A DNA stretch of 7,607 bases from DASSKF01 sp035690725 (GTDB taxonomy: Bacteria; Actinomycetota; Actinomycetes; Actinomycetales; Dermatophilaceae), in NCBI GenBank assembly GCA_035690725.1, contig DASSKF010000076.1, positions 1 to 7,607 of the forward strand, in the 5' to 3' direction. Both the position numbers and the translations under genes were made by a program. Positions 1-4,791 of this stretch are shown one piece after another (position 1 is the first letter of the stretch; every line of letters begins with the position of its first letter). The notes beneath the pieces are model-generated. The model did no database searches. It worked only from the letters and a program-made list of their open reading frames with translations, and was not told the DNA's origin.

Positions 1-38
1 GTGCCGTGCCGATTGGACGCGGCGGGGCGATGGGTTGC

Positions 39-44
39 TATCCT
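39..44 (+). promoter_or_regulatory. Probable -10 element of tRNA-Tyr
   Basis: TATCCT matches the -10 consensus at 4 of 6 positions and lies 13 bases before the mature tRNA 5' end, so transcription would begin only about 7 bases upstream of the tRNA. A TTGGAC at 13-18 could be a -35 element, but the 20-bp spacer is long. This assignment rests on position and the partial match only. Confidence 0.4.
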
Positions 45-57
45 GCCACCTGCACAC

Positions 58-140
58 GGCAGGTTGTCCGAGCGGCCAATGGAAGCGGACTGTAAATCCG
101 TCGGCGTAAGCCTACGAAGGTTCGAATCCTTCACCTGCCA
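58..140 (+). tRNA. tRNA-Tyr (anticodon GTA)
   Basis: This is a class II tRNA with a complete cloverleaf. The acceptor stem GGCAGGT (58-64) pairs with ACCTGCC (133-139), and A140 is the discriminator base. The D stem is TCC/GGA. The anticodon stem GCGGA/TCCGT flanks the 7-base loop CTGTAAA, with anticodon GTA at 92-94. A long variable arm contains GGC/GCC (103-105 with 110-112), and the T arm is GAAGG-TTCGAAT-CCTTC (116-132). The long variable arm together with GTA identifies tyrosine. The 3' CCA is not encoded and would be added after transcription, as is common in actinobacteria. No second copy of the tRNA 3' end was found in the window, so use of this gene as an attachment site is not shown. 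Confidence 0.97.
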
Positions 141-150
141 CTGGTGCTGG

Positions 151-190
151 AACGGCCTCTGACCTGCACAAACGCCGGTCAGGGGCCGTT
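151..190 (+). terminator. Hairpin terminator after tRNA-Tyr
   Basis: AACGGCCTCTGACC (151-164) pairs with GGTCAGGGGCCGTT (177-190) over 14 bp with a single G-T wobble and a 12-base loop. It starts 10 bases after the tRNA. Only a weak T-rich stretch follows (TTCTCGTGCTGTT), typical of high-GC terminators. This is the strongest hairpin I noticed in the window. Confidence 0.8.
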
Positions 191-240
191 CTCGTGCTGT
201 TCCGGCCGTTCTCGGCCCGTAGCGGGCCTGTGCGGGGGTT

Positions 241-259
241 CGCGGGCAGTACGCGGGCA
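241..259. repeat. Short direct repeat CGCGGGCA
   Basis: CGCGGGCA occurs at 241-248 and 252-259, an 11-base period, in the otherwise featureless 190-340 stretch between the tRNA terminator and the toxin-antitoxin operator. In sequence this GC-rich this could be chance. No coding or RNA feature is supported in the stretch. Confidence 0.3.
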
Positions 260-339
260 AATTTCGGCCGGACGGTCACGGTGAGAGGCCTCCGGTGAAG
301 TGCCTGACCGTCACCGCCCGCCTCGCGATCTCCGGGAGA

Positions 340-372
340 GTTCGACAGCCACACGTTGAACATTTGTCGAAC
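340..372. promoter_or_regulatory. Inverted-repeat operator of the toxin-antitoxin operon
   Basis: GTTCGACA (340-347) and TGTCGAAC (365-372) are perfect reverse complements, with centres 25 bp apart and a 17-base gap. The gap contains GTTGAACA (355-362), a looser copy of the left arm. The site ends 20 bases before the preferred antitoxin start. Type II antitoxins with a ribbon-helix-helix fold normally bind palindromes in their own promoter, so this is the expected place for an autorepression operator. That role is inferred from position and symmetry. Confidence 0.6.
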
Positions 373-391
373 GATCCATCGCATGGGTGTC

Positions 392-592
392 ATGCCTGCA
401 TCGATCGGCTTCCGTCCGACACAAGAGGACGAGCGCATCCTGCGCGAGGCCGCGCAGCCGGGCGAGAGTACCTCTGACACGTTGCGGCGGGCCCTTCGGC
501 TCTTGGATCACGAAGGGTGGCTGATGCAGTTCCGCGCGGACGCGGAGGCACTGGCGGACGAGGACGTCAACGCGGAGCCCGAAGCCTGGTGA
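392..592 (+). CDS. Ribbon-helix-helix antitoxin of a MazEF-type pair
   Basis: From ATG 392 this encodes 66 residues. The N-terminus (PASIGFRPT) fits the DNA-contacting beta strand of a ribbon-helix-helix protein. It is followed by helix A (about QEDERILREAA) and helix B (about TSDTLRRALRLLDHE). The acidic tail (ADAEALADEDVNAEPEAW) is the kind of segment that wraps the toxin and blocks its active site. Alternative in-frame starts are ATG 383 and TTG 356. TTG 356 lies inside the palindromic operator, so a start at 383 or 392 is more likely; neither has a clear ribosome binding site. Its stop TGA overlaps the GTG start of the toxin gene, implying one transcript with coupled translation. The family is assigned from pattern and context, not alignment. 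The predicted role is to neutralise the toxin and repress the operon. Confidence 0.72.
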   Translation: MPASIGFRPTQEDERILREAAQPGESTSDTLRRALRLLDHEGWLMQFRADAEALADEDVNAEPEAW

Positions 593-930
593 TCCGTGGC
601 GCCGTCCACCGGATTGACCTTGGCCGACCGCGCGGCCATGAGCAGGGTGGTAAGCGTCTGGGACTGGTGATGTCACCGTCAGATTCGCCGCTCTCGGTCG
701 TGGCAGTCGTCCCCACGTCGACCTCGGCCGGCGCGTCCATCCACCGACCCGAGCTCGAGGTCGCCGGCCGGCCGACAAGGATGCTGGTCGACCAGATCCG
801 CTCGATCGACATCGACCATGTCGTGGGCGACCCGGTCGACTACCTGACACGAGACCGGCTCGCAGCGGTCGAGCTCGCGCTGGCCCACTACCTCGGCGTT
901 CACGACGTCACGGCACGACGATCTTCATAG
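589..930 (+). CDS. MazF/PemK-family endoribonuclease toxin
   Basis: This encodes 113 residues, the usual MazF length (about 105-120), starting at a GTG that overlaps the antitoxin stop (GTGA, 589-592). Family landmarks appear in order: VIRGAVHRIDLGRPRG at the start (the RGxVxxxDL strand); HEQGGKRLGLVMS (17-29), matching the conserved EQxGxRPxxVxS loop with the active-site Arg at 23; VVPTSTSAG (40-48), with the conserved Thr region of the active site; MLVDQIRSID (65-74), matching the xxDQvrsiD segment; and DRLAAVELALAHYLG at the C-terminal helix. MazF toxins are cytoplasmic ribonucleases that cut single-stranded RNA at short motifs and slow growth when the antitoxin is lost. The key Arg and Thr are present, so the enzyme may be active. 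One departure is Leu where most members have Pro after the active-site Arg. GGAG at 574-577 is a possible ribosome binding site. Confidence 0.88.
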   Translation: MIRGAVHRIDLGRPRGHEQGGKRLGLVMSPSDSPLSVVAVVPTSTSAGASIHRPELEVAGRPTRMLVDQIRSIDIDHVVGDPVDYLTRDRLAAVELALAHYLGVHDVTARRSS

Positions 931-932
931 GT

Positions 933-961
933 GTCCCGACGAACGATCCTGCCACCGGGAC
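933..961 (+). terminator. Weak hairpin after the toxin gene
   Basis: GTCCCG (933-938) can pair with CGGGAC (956-961) across a 17-base loop, starting 3 bases after the toxin stop. The stem is short and no T-tract follows, so its termination activity is doubtful. It is listed because it is the only candidate end for the toxin-antitoxin transcript. Confidence 0.25.
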
Positions 962-982
962 GGCTTGGGTTGGGGCCCGCGT

Positions 983-1004
983 CTCAGGTTCGGCTCAGGT
1001 TGGG
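983..1004 (+). promoter_or_regulatory. Tandem 11-bp repeats upstream of the PAP2 pseudogene
   Basis: CTCAGGTTCGG (983-993) is followed immediately by CTCAGGTTGGG (994-1004), identical at 10 of 11 positions and repeating at one helical turn. Head-to-tail repeats of 11 bp are the classic binding pattern of OmpR/PhoB-class response regulators. They lie 39 bases before the ATG of the decayed phosphatase gene, where an activator site would be expected. No candidate regulator is encoded in the window. Confidence 0.5.
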
Positions 1005-1042
1005 TGTCCACGATGGGCGCCACGACCGTTCAGGAGTCCCAC

Positions 1043-1584
1043 ATGGCAGCGAGCGACCCGAGCGAAGCCCTCCCCGCCGCCGGTCACCGGTCGTCACCCG
1101 ATCCGGCAGCGCTGCGCGACCGCTGGGTTCTCCTCGTCGCGGGGCTGGTCATCGGCGGCCTGGGGGTGGCCATCTCTGACCATCGCCGGATGGTTCTCCG
1201 CGGAGGTGGGCAAGCTCCTCTTCCACCGGGCTCGCCCACCCGCCGCCACGGTGCACGCCCTCGTGAGTGAACATGCCGCAGACAGCTTTCCCAGCGGTCA
1301 CACCGCGTTCGCCGCCGCACTGGTGATCGCGCTGTTCGTGGCACTGCACCACGGGCGGCACGCGTCAGGGTGGATCGCCGGCGTCGGTGTGCCGCTGGTG
1401 CTCGTGGTGGCTGGCCGGCTCCCGGCTGGAGGTCGGTGCCCACCACCTGGGGGATGTGGTGGCCTCCCCGTTGTTCGCCCTCGGAACGATCCTGGTGCTC
1501 CTCGCGATCGCGGGGCCGGCCCGGACCGTCGTGCACCTGATGCTTCCCCACGACGTCGTCCAGCGGCCACGGTCAGGCGGATGA
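1043..1584 (+). pseudogene. PAP2-family membrane phosphatase, frameshifted twice
   Basis: The ATG at 1043 has a good ribosome binding site (CAGGAG, 1031-1036). The first frame gives a hydrophilic N-terminus and one membrane segment (WVLLVAGLVIGGLGVAI). The reading then shifts by one base near 1160-1180 into the frame with TIAGWFSAEVGKLLFHRARPP, which has PAP2 motif 1 (K-x6-RP), and SFPSGHTAFAAALVIALFVAL, which has motif 2 (PSGH). A second one-base shift near 1408-1416 is needed to reach AGSRLEVGAHHLGDVVA, motif 3 (SR-x5-H-x3-D), followed by a last membrane segment and a TGA at 1582. All three catalytic motifs of the acid-phosphatase fold survive, so decay looks recent or reflects read errors. 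Only one membrane segment precedes motif 1, fewer than usual, suggesting an internal loss too. An intact relative would dephosphorylate lipid phosphates (phosphatidate or undecaprenyl pyrophosphate) at the membrane. Confidence 0.82.
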
Positions 1585-1598
1585 CGCCGCCGGCGAGT

Positions 1599-1627
1599 TT
1601 GCATGACTATGCAGTGGAGCGCATACT
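1599..1627 (+). promoter_or_regulatory. argG promoter, probably giving a leaderless mRNA
   Basis: CATACT (1622-1627) matches the -10 consensus at 4 of 6 positions. TTGCAT (1599-1604), 17 bp upstream, is a weak -35. Transcription would start about 7 bases downstream, at or next to the argG ATG at 1635. No ribosome binding site is close enough: the only GGAG (1616-1619) lies 15 bases away and inside the operator. Leaderless transcripts are common in actinobacteria. Both promoter elements are covered by the palindromes at 1600-1625, so a bound repressor would exclude RNA polymerase. Confidence 0.45.
1600..1625. promoter_or_regulatory. Probable ARG boxes (ArgR operator) over the argG promoter
   Basis: TGCAT (1600-1604) and ATGCA (1609-1613) form a perfect palindrome with a 4-base gap. 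TATGC (1608-1612) and GCATA (1621-1625) form a second, interlocking one with an 8-base gap. Arginine repressors of the ArgR/AhrC family bind paired, roughly 18-bp palindromes in front of arginine genes. An A/T-containing palindrome pair just before argG in an otherwise very GC-rich region fits this well. Assignment to ArgR is by position and symmetry; the regulator is not in the window. Confidence 0.65.
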
Positions 1628-1634
1628 CTTACCC

Positions 1635-3086
1635 ATGTCCAAGGTCCTCACCTCCCTGCCCCTCGGAGAGCGGGTCGGGATCGCCTTCTCCGGCGGTCTC
1701 GACACCTCGGTCGCTGTCGCGTGGATGCGCGACAAGGGCGCGGTGCCGTGCACGTACACCGCCGACATCGGCCAGTACGACGAGCCGGACATCGCCTCGG
1801 TGCCCGGTCGCGCCACCCAGTACGGCGCGGAGCTGGCCCGACTCGTCGACTGCCGGGCGGCGCTCGTGGAGGAGGGCCTCGCCGCACTGGCCTGCGGCGC
1901 GTTCCACATCCGCTCCGCGGGGCGCAGCTACTTCAACACCACGCCGCTCGGCCGGGCCGTGTCGGGGACGCTGCTGGTCCGCGCGATGCTCGAGGACGAC
2001 GTGCAGATCTGGGGCGACGGCTCCACCTTCAAGGGCAACGACATCGAGCGGTTCTACCGCTACGGGCTGCTGGCCAACCCGGGTCTGCGGATCTACAAGC
2101 CTTGGCTGGATGCCGAGTTCGTCCACGAGCTCGGTGGGCGCAAGGAGATGTCGGAGTGGCTGACCGACCACGACCTGCCCTACCGGGACAGCACCGAGAA
2201 GGCCTACTCCACGGACGCCAACATCTGGGGGGCCACCCACGAGGCGAAGGCCCTGGAGCACCTCGACGCCGGCATCGAGTTGGTGGACCCGATCATGGGC
2301 GTGCGCTTCTGGGACCCGGAGGTCGAGGTCCTCACCGAGGACGTCGCGATCGGCTTCGAGCAGGGCCGCCCGGTCACCATCAACGGCAAGGAGTTCGGCT
2401 CCGCCGTCGACCTCGTGCTCGAGGCCAACGCCATCGGCGGACGGCACGGCATGGGTATGTCCGACCAGATCGAGAACCGTGTCATCGAGGCCAAGAGCCG
2501 GGGCATCTACGAGGCGCCCGGCATGGCCCTGCTGCACGCGGCCTACGAGCGCCTGGTGAACGCGATCCACAACGAGGACACGCTCGCCAGCTACCACACC
2601 CAGGGCAGGCGGCTGGGTCGCCTGATGTACGAGGGCCGGTGGCTGGACCCGCAGGCGCTGATGCTGCGGGAGTCGCTGCAGCGCTGGGTCGGCACGGCCG
2701 TCACCGGCGAGGTGACGCTCCGGCTGCGGCGCGGCGAGGACTACTCCATCCTCGACACGACCGGTCCCGCCTTCAGCTACCACCCCGACAAGCTGTCGAT
2801 GGAGCGCACCGAGGACTCCGCGTTCGGGCCGGTCGACCGGATCGGCCAGTTGACGATGCGCAACCTGGACATTGCCGACTCGCGCGCCAAGCTCGAGCAG
2901 TATGCCGGGCTGGGCATGGTCGGCCGTGCGCACCCGAAGCTGATCGGGGCGGCGCAGGCGGCATCCACCGGGCTGATCGGCGCGATGCCCGAGGGCGCCG
3001 CGGACGCGATCGCCTCCCGCGGGAAGGCGACGTCGGCCGAGGACGCGTGGCTGGACCGGGCGGCCATGGAGTTCGGCACCGACTGA
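1635..3086 (+). CDS. argG: Argininosuccinate synthase (EC 6.3.4.5)
   Basis: This encodes 483 residues. The cytoplasmic enzyme joins citrulline and aspartate at the cost of ATP to AMP and pyrophosphate, the penultimate step of arginine synthesis. The ATP-pyrophosphatase P-loop is AFSGGLDTS (17-25). YTADIGQYDEPDI (41-53), DGSTFKGNDIERFYRY (128-143) and YSTDANIWG (191-199) are further conserved nucleotide- and substrate-binding segments. The length and these motifs fit the longer E. coli-like (type 2) ArgG rather than the roughly 400-residue type. The reading frame is open back to 1206 because it continues the second frame of the decayed PAP2 gene, but homology begins at MSKVLTSLPLGERVGIAFSGG, so ATG 1635 is the start. 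Other arginine genes are absent nearby. The start lies immediately after a probable ArgR operator, suggesting repression by arginine. The gene converges on the TDT transporter gene with 15 bases between the stops. Confidence 0.97.
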   Translation: MSKVLTSLPLGERVGIAFSGGLDTSVAVAWMRDKGAVPCTYTADIGQYDEPDIASVPGRATQYGAELARLVDCRAALVEEGLAALACGAFHIRSAGRSYFNTTPLGRAVSGTLLVRAMLEDDVQIWGDGSTFKGNDIERFYRYGLLANPGLRIYKPWLDAEFVHELGGRKEMSEWLTDHDLPYRDSTEKAYSTDANIWGATHEAKALEHLDAGIELVDPIMGVRFWDPEVEVLTEDVAIGFEQGRPVTINGKEFGSAVDLVLEANAIGGRHGMGMSDQIENRVIEAKSRGIYEAPGMALLHAAYERLVNAIHNEDTLASYHTQGRRLGRLMYEGRWLDPQALMLRESLQRWVGTAVTGEVTLRLRRGEDYSILDTTGPAFSYHPDKLSMERTEDSAFGPVDRIGQLTMRNLDIADSRAKLEQYAGLGMVGRAHPKLIGAAQAASTGLIGAMPEGAADAIASRGKATSAEDAWLDRAAMEFGTD

Positions 3087-3117
3087 CCGCGTGGGACTCG
3101 GCTACGGGGTCGGTCGG
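3079..3117. terminator. Shared hairpin between convergent argG and transporter genes
   Basis: CCGACTGACC (3079-3088) pairs with GGTCGGTCGG (3108-3117) over 10 bp with one G-T wobble and a 19-base loop. The left arm contains the argG stop codon, and the right arm lies just inside the end of the transporter gene. It could stop transcription from both directions. Neither side has a T-tract, so activity is uncertain. Confidence 0.42.
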
Positions 3118-4169
3118 GCCGCCGCCGGCTCGCGGAGCACCGTGCGGACGAGGTGGAGGGCCATTGCCACGAACGTCAGGAGCCAGGCGGCGGACGCGAT
3201 CCACAGCTCGCCGCCGCCGATGGCCCCGACGAGGGGCAGCGTGTTGGCGTGGCCGAGGTACAGGCCGGCTCCGGCATACATCCCGAGCGGGAAGATGATG
3301 CTCCACAGCGTGGCCTCGTAGGTGAGGGGAACCCGGTGGCGCCAGTGGCGCCACCAGCCGGCGGCCGCCAGGACCGGGATGAGCCAGGTCGCGAACGCCC
3401 AGAAGACCACCGAGGCACCGCTGATGAGCCCGCGCGTCGCGTCGACCATCGGTGCCTCCGCCATCTCCACGATCCGCGCGCCGGACAGCACCGTGATGGC
3501 GGCGGCGCCCATCGCCACCCAGTAGGGCGGGGTCAGGTCCAGCGGGCGCAGGTCGTAGAGCAGCATGCGGGCGGCCACGAAGATGCCGGCGGCGGCGTAG
3601 AGGAAGACGCCGACCGACCACGAGAACACCGCCACCACCGCGAGCGCGTCCCGCCAGTAACCCTCGTGCGCCACCGGTTCGAGGGTGGCGGCGGAGGCGG
3701 CCACGGACTGGCTGGCGACCACCCAGATGAACCAGGTGCCGTTCGCGGTGGCGATGACCGGTCGCTGGGTGCGGCCGAGCACTGCCGTCCAGGGGACCAC
3801 GTAGCCCAGCACGAGCCACGTGAGCGCAGCCACCACGAGCAGTCCCGCCGTCACCCCGTGGTAGCCGTCCAGCGCGAGCCGCACGCCCAGCACGTTCGTC
3901 CCCGCGATGAAGGTGAAGAAGCCGAACGCGCGGGCCGGGTCCATGAAGTCGTCGACGACGGCCTCACGGTGCGCCACGAGTCGCCACCCGGTGAGCACCA
4001 CCAGCAGGACGTACGCCACGAGGCAGACCACGAGCAGGATCCCGGACAGCACCGGCCGCCCGTTCAGGTGCATCCCGACGGACAGGATGCCGCTGGCCAT
4101 GACCAGGGCGAAGTAGCCCGGTGTGAGGCCGTGGAGGGCGTGCTCGACCCGTCCGCTCAGGCTTTCCAT
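3102..4169 (-). CDS. TDT-family transporter (TehA-like, tellurite resistance/C4-dicarboxylate type)
   Basis: This encodes a 355-residue integral membrane protein with about ten hydrophobic segments, for example 15-33, 40-61, 80-97, 106-126, 176-200, 215-232, 249-270, 288-306 and 321-342. Segments typical of the family are LTPGYFALVMASGI (15-28), DPARAFGFFTFIAGTNVLG (77-95), NGTWFIWVVASQSVA (143-157) and WSIIFPLGMYAGAGLYLG (289-306). TDT proteins are channels or carriers for dicarboxylates, sulfite, anions or tellurite-linked traffic; the substrate cannot be read from this sequence. ATG 4169 was chosen because LTPGYFALVM homology starts just after it, although the frame stays open further upstream as a shadow of marR. 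No ribosome binding site is evident; TACCCT lies 7 bases before the ATG, so a leaderless start from its own promoter is possible. The marR stop is 47 bases upstream on the same strand, so cotranscription is also plausible. Confidence 0.88.
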   Translation of the reverse strand: MESLSGRVEHALHGLTPGYFALVMASGILSVGMHLNGRPVLSGILLVVCLVAYVLLVVLTGWRLVAHREAVVDDFMDPARAFGFFTFIAGTNVLGVRLALDGYHGVTAGLLVVAALTWLVLGYVVPWTAVLGRTQRPVIATANGTWFIWVVASQSVAASAATLEPVAHEGYWRDALAVVAVFSWSVGVFLYAAAGIFVAARMLLYDLRPLDLTPPYWVAMGAAAITVLSGARIVEMAEAPMVDATRGLISGASVVFWAFATWLIPVLAAAGWWRHWRHRVPLTYEATLWSIIFPLGMYAGAGLYLGHANTLPLVGAIGGGELWIASAAWLLTFVAMALHLVRTVLREPAAARPTP

Positions 4170-4216
4170 GCGCGCAGGGTAGCGGGGGAGCGGGCCGTGG
4201 ATCGGTCGCGCGGCCC

Positions 4217-4711
4217 TCAGCCCTGCGGGCTCATCCGCCCGTCGGGGTCGATGCGGTCGAGGATCGCGGCACTGATCGCCCGGAGCTGGCGGACCTGCTC
4301 GGGGGTGAGGGCGTCGATCACGTGTCGGCGCACGTTGGCGACGTGTCCCGGCGCGGTGGCCACGACCAGCTCCCAGCCCTCGTCGCTCAGCCGCACGTTC
4401 GTGGCGCGGCCGTCCTCCGGGCAGGGGACGCGCTCGACCAGGTGCCGGTCGGTCAGCCGGCGGACCACGTGGGACAGCCGGGGCAGGGTGGCGTTCGTGC
4501 GGGCGGCCAGGGACGTCATCCGCAGCGTCCGCTCGGGCGCATCGGACAGGACCGAGAGCAGGATGTACTCGAAGTGGGTCAGGCCGGCGTCGCGGCGCAG
4601 CTGTGACTCGAGCACGCCGGGGAGCAGCTCGAGGAGCGCGACGAGGCGCACCCAGGCCGCGAGCTGCTCGTCGTCGAGCCAGTCGACGTCGCGGTCCCGC
4701 CTTTCCTCCAC
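4217..4711 (-). CDS. MarR-family transcriptional regulator
   Basis: This encodes 164 residues, usual for MarR proteins, which bind DNA as dimers and often release it on binding small aromatic ligands or on oxidation. A first helical part (about 13-45) for dimerisation precedes the winged helix: LRMTSLAART (63-72), recognition helix ATLPRLSHVVRRLTDRHLV (74-92), and the beta wing ERVPCPEDGRATNVRLSDEG (93-112) with the signature DGR. C-terminal helices (123-156) complete the dimer interface. The GTG at 4711 is the best available start; a GGAGGAAAGG follows it within the coding strand and has no start codon at a suitable distance. It is divergent from the broken dioxygenase gene with 80 bases between starts containing inverted repeats, and lies upstream of the TDT transporter gene. 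The arrangement suggests that it controls its own gene and the divergent one. Cys97 in the wing is a possible redox site, but this is speculative. Confidence 0.9.
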   Translation of the reverse strand: MEERRDRDVDWLDDEQLAAWVRLVALLELLPGVLESQLRRDAGLTHFEYILLSVLSDAPERTLRMTSLAARTNATLPRLSHVVRRLTDRHLVERVPCPEDGRATNVRLSDEGWELVVATAPGHVANVRRHVIDALTPEQVRQLRAISAAILDRIDPDGRMSPQG

Positions 4712-4732
4712 ACCGCCACCTTACTTGACGGA

Positions 4733-4771
4733 ACAACCAAAACCGCCCGGGCCGTTGTTGGTTGTAACAAC
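4733..4771. promoter_or_regulatory. Inverted repeats in the divergent marR/dioxygenase promoter
   Basis: ACAACCAA (4733-4740) and TTGGTTGT (4758-4765) are perfect reverse complements with a 17-base gap. A second, compact palindrome GTTGT-A-ACAAC (4761-4771) overlaps the right arm. The whole stretch is A/T-richer than its surroundings. MarR proteins commonly bind 16-22 bp palindromes between their gene and a divergent target, so this is the likely operator. TTGACG (4725-4730) and TACTAA (4775-4780) are possible promoter parts, but no well-spaced pair is evident. Confidence 0.6.
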
Positions 4772-4791
4772 AACTACTAAGGAGCAGCCCC

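Noticed and set aside
58..260. tRNA-Tyr as an integration site of a mobile island
   Set aside because: No integrase, no second copy of the tRNA 3' end and no insertion-sequence ends were found in the window; only the neighbouring toxin-antitoxin pair hints at it.
356..371. LexA-type SOS box (TTGAAC-N4-GTCGAA) before the antitoxin
   Set aside because: The left half fits the actinobacterial consensus TCGAAC-N4-GTTCGA, but the right half matches only about 3 of 6 positions. The perfect 340-372 palindrome explains the bases better.
112..480. Minus-strand 122-residue reading ending in GEGFEPS
   Set aside because: Its end is antisense to the tRNA-Tyr T arm and its body crosses the tRNA terminator and the antitoxin gene. 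The GEGFEPS tail is a familiar artefact of translating tRNA genes backwards.
517..588. N-terminal extension of the MazF-type toxin from ATG 517
   Set aside because: The extension lies wholly inside the antitoxin gene in another frame and has no family match; homology begins at the GTG at 589.
1629..2933. Long minus-strand reading opposite argG (434 residues)
   Set aside because: This is a common shadow in GC-rich genes; argG on the plus strand is unmistakable, and the antisense product shows no recognised motif.
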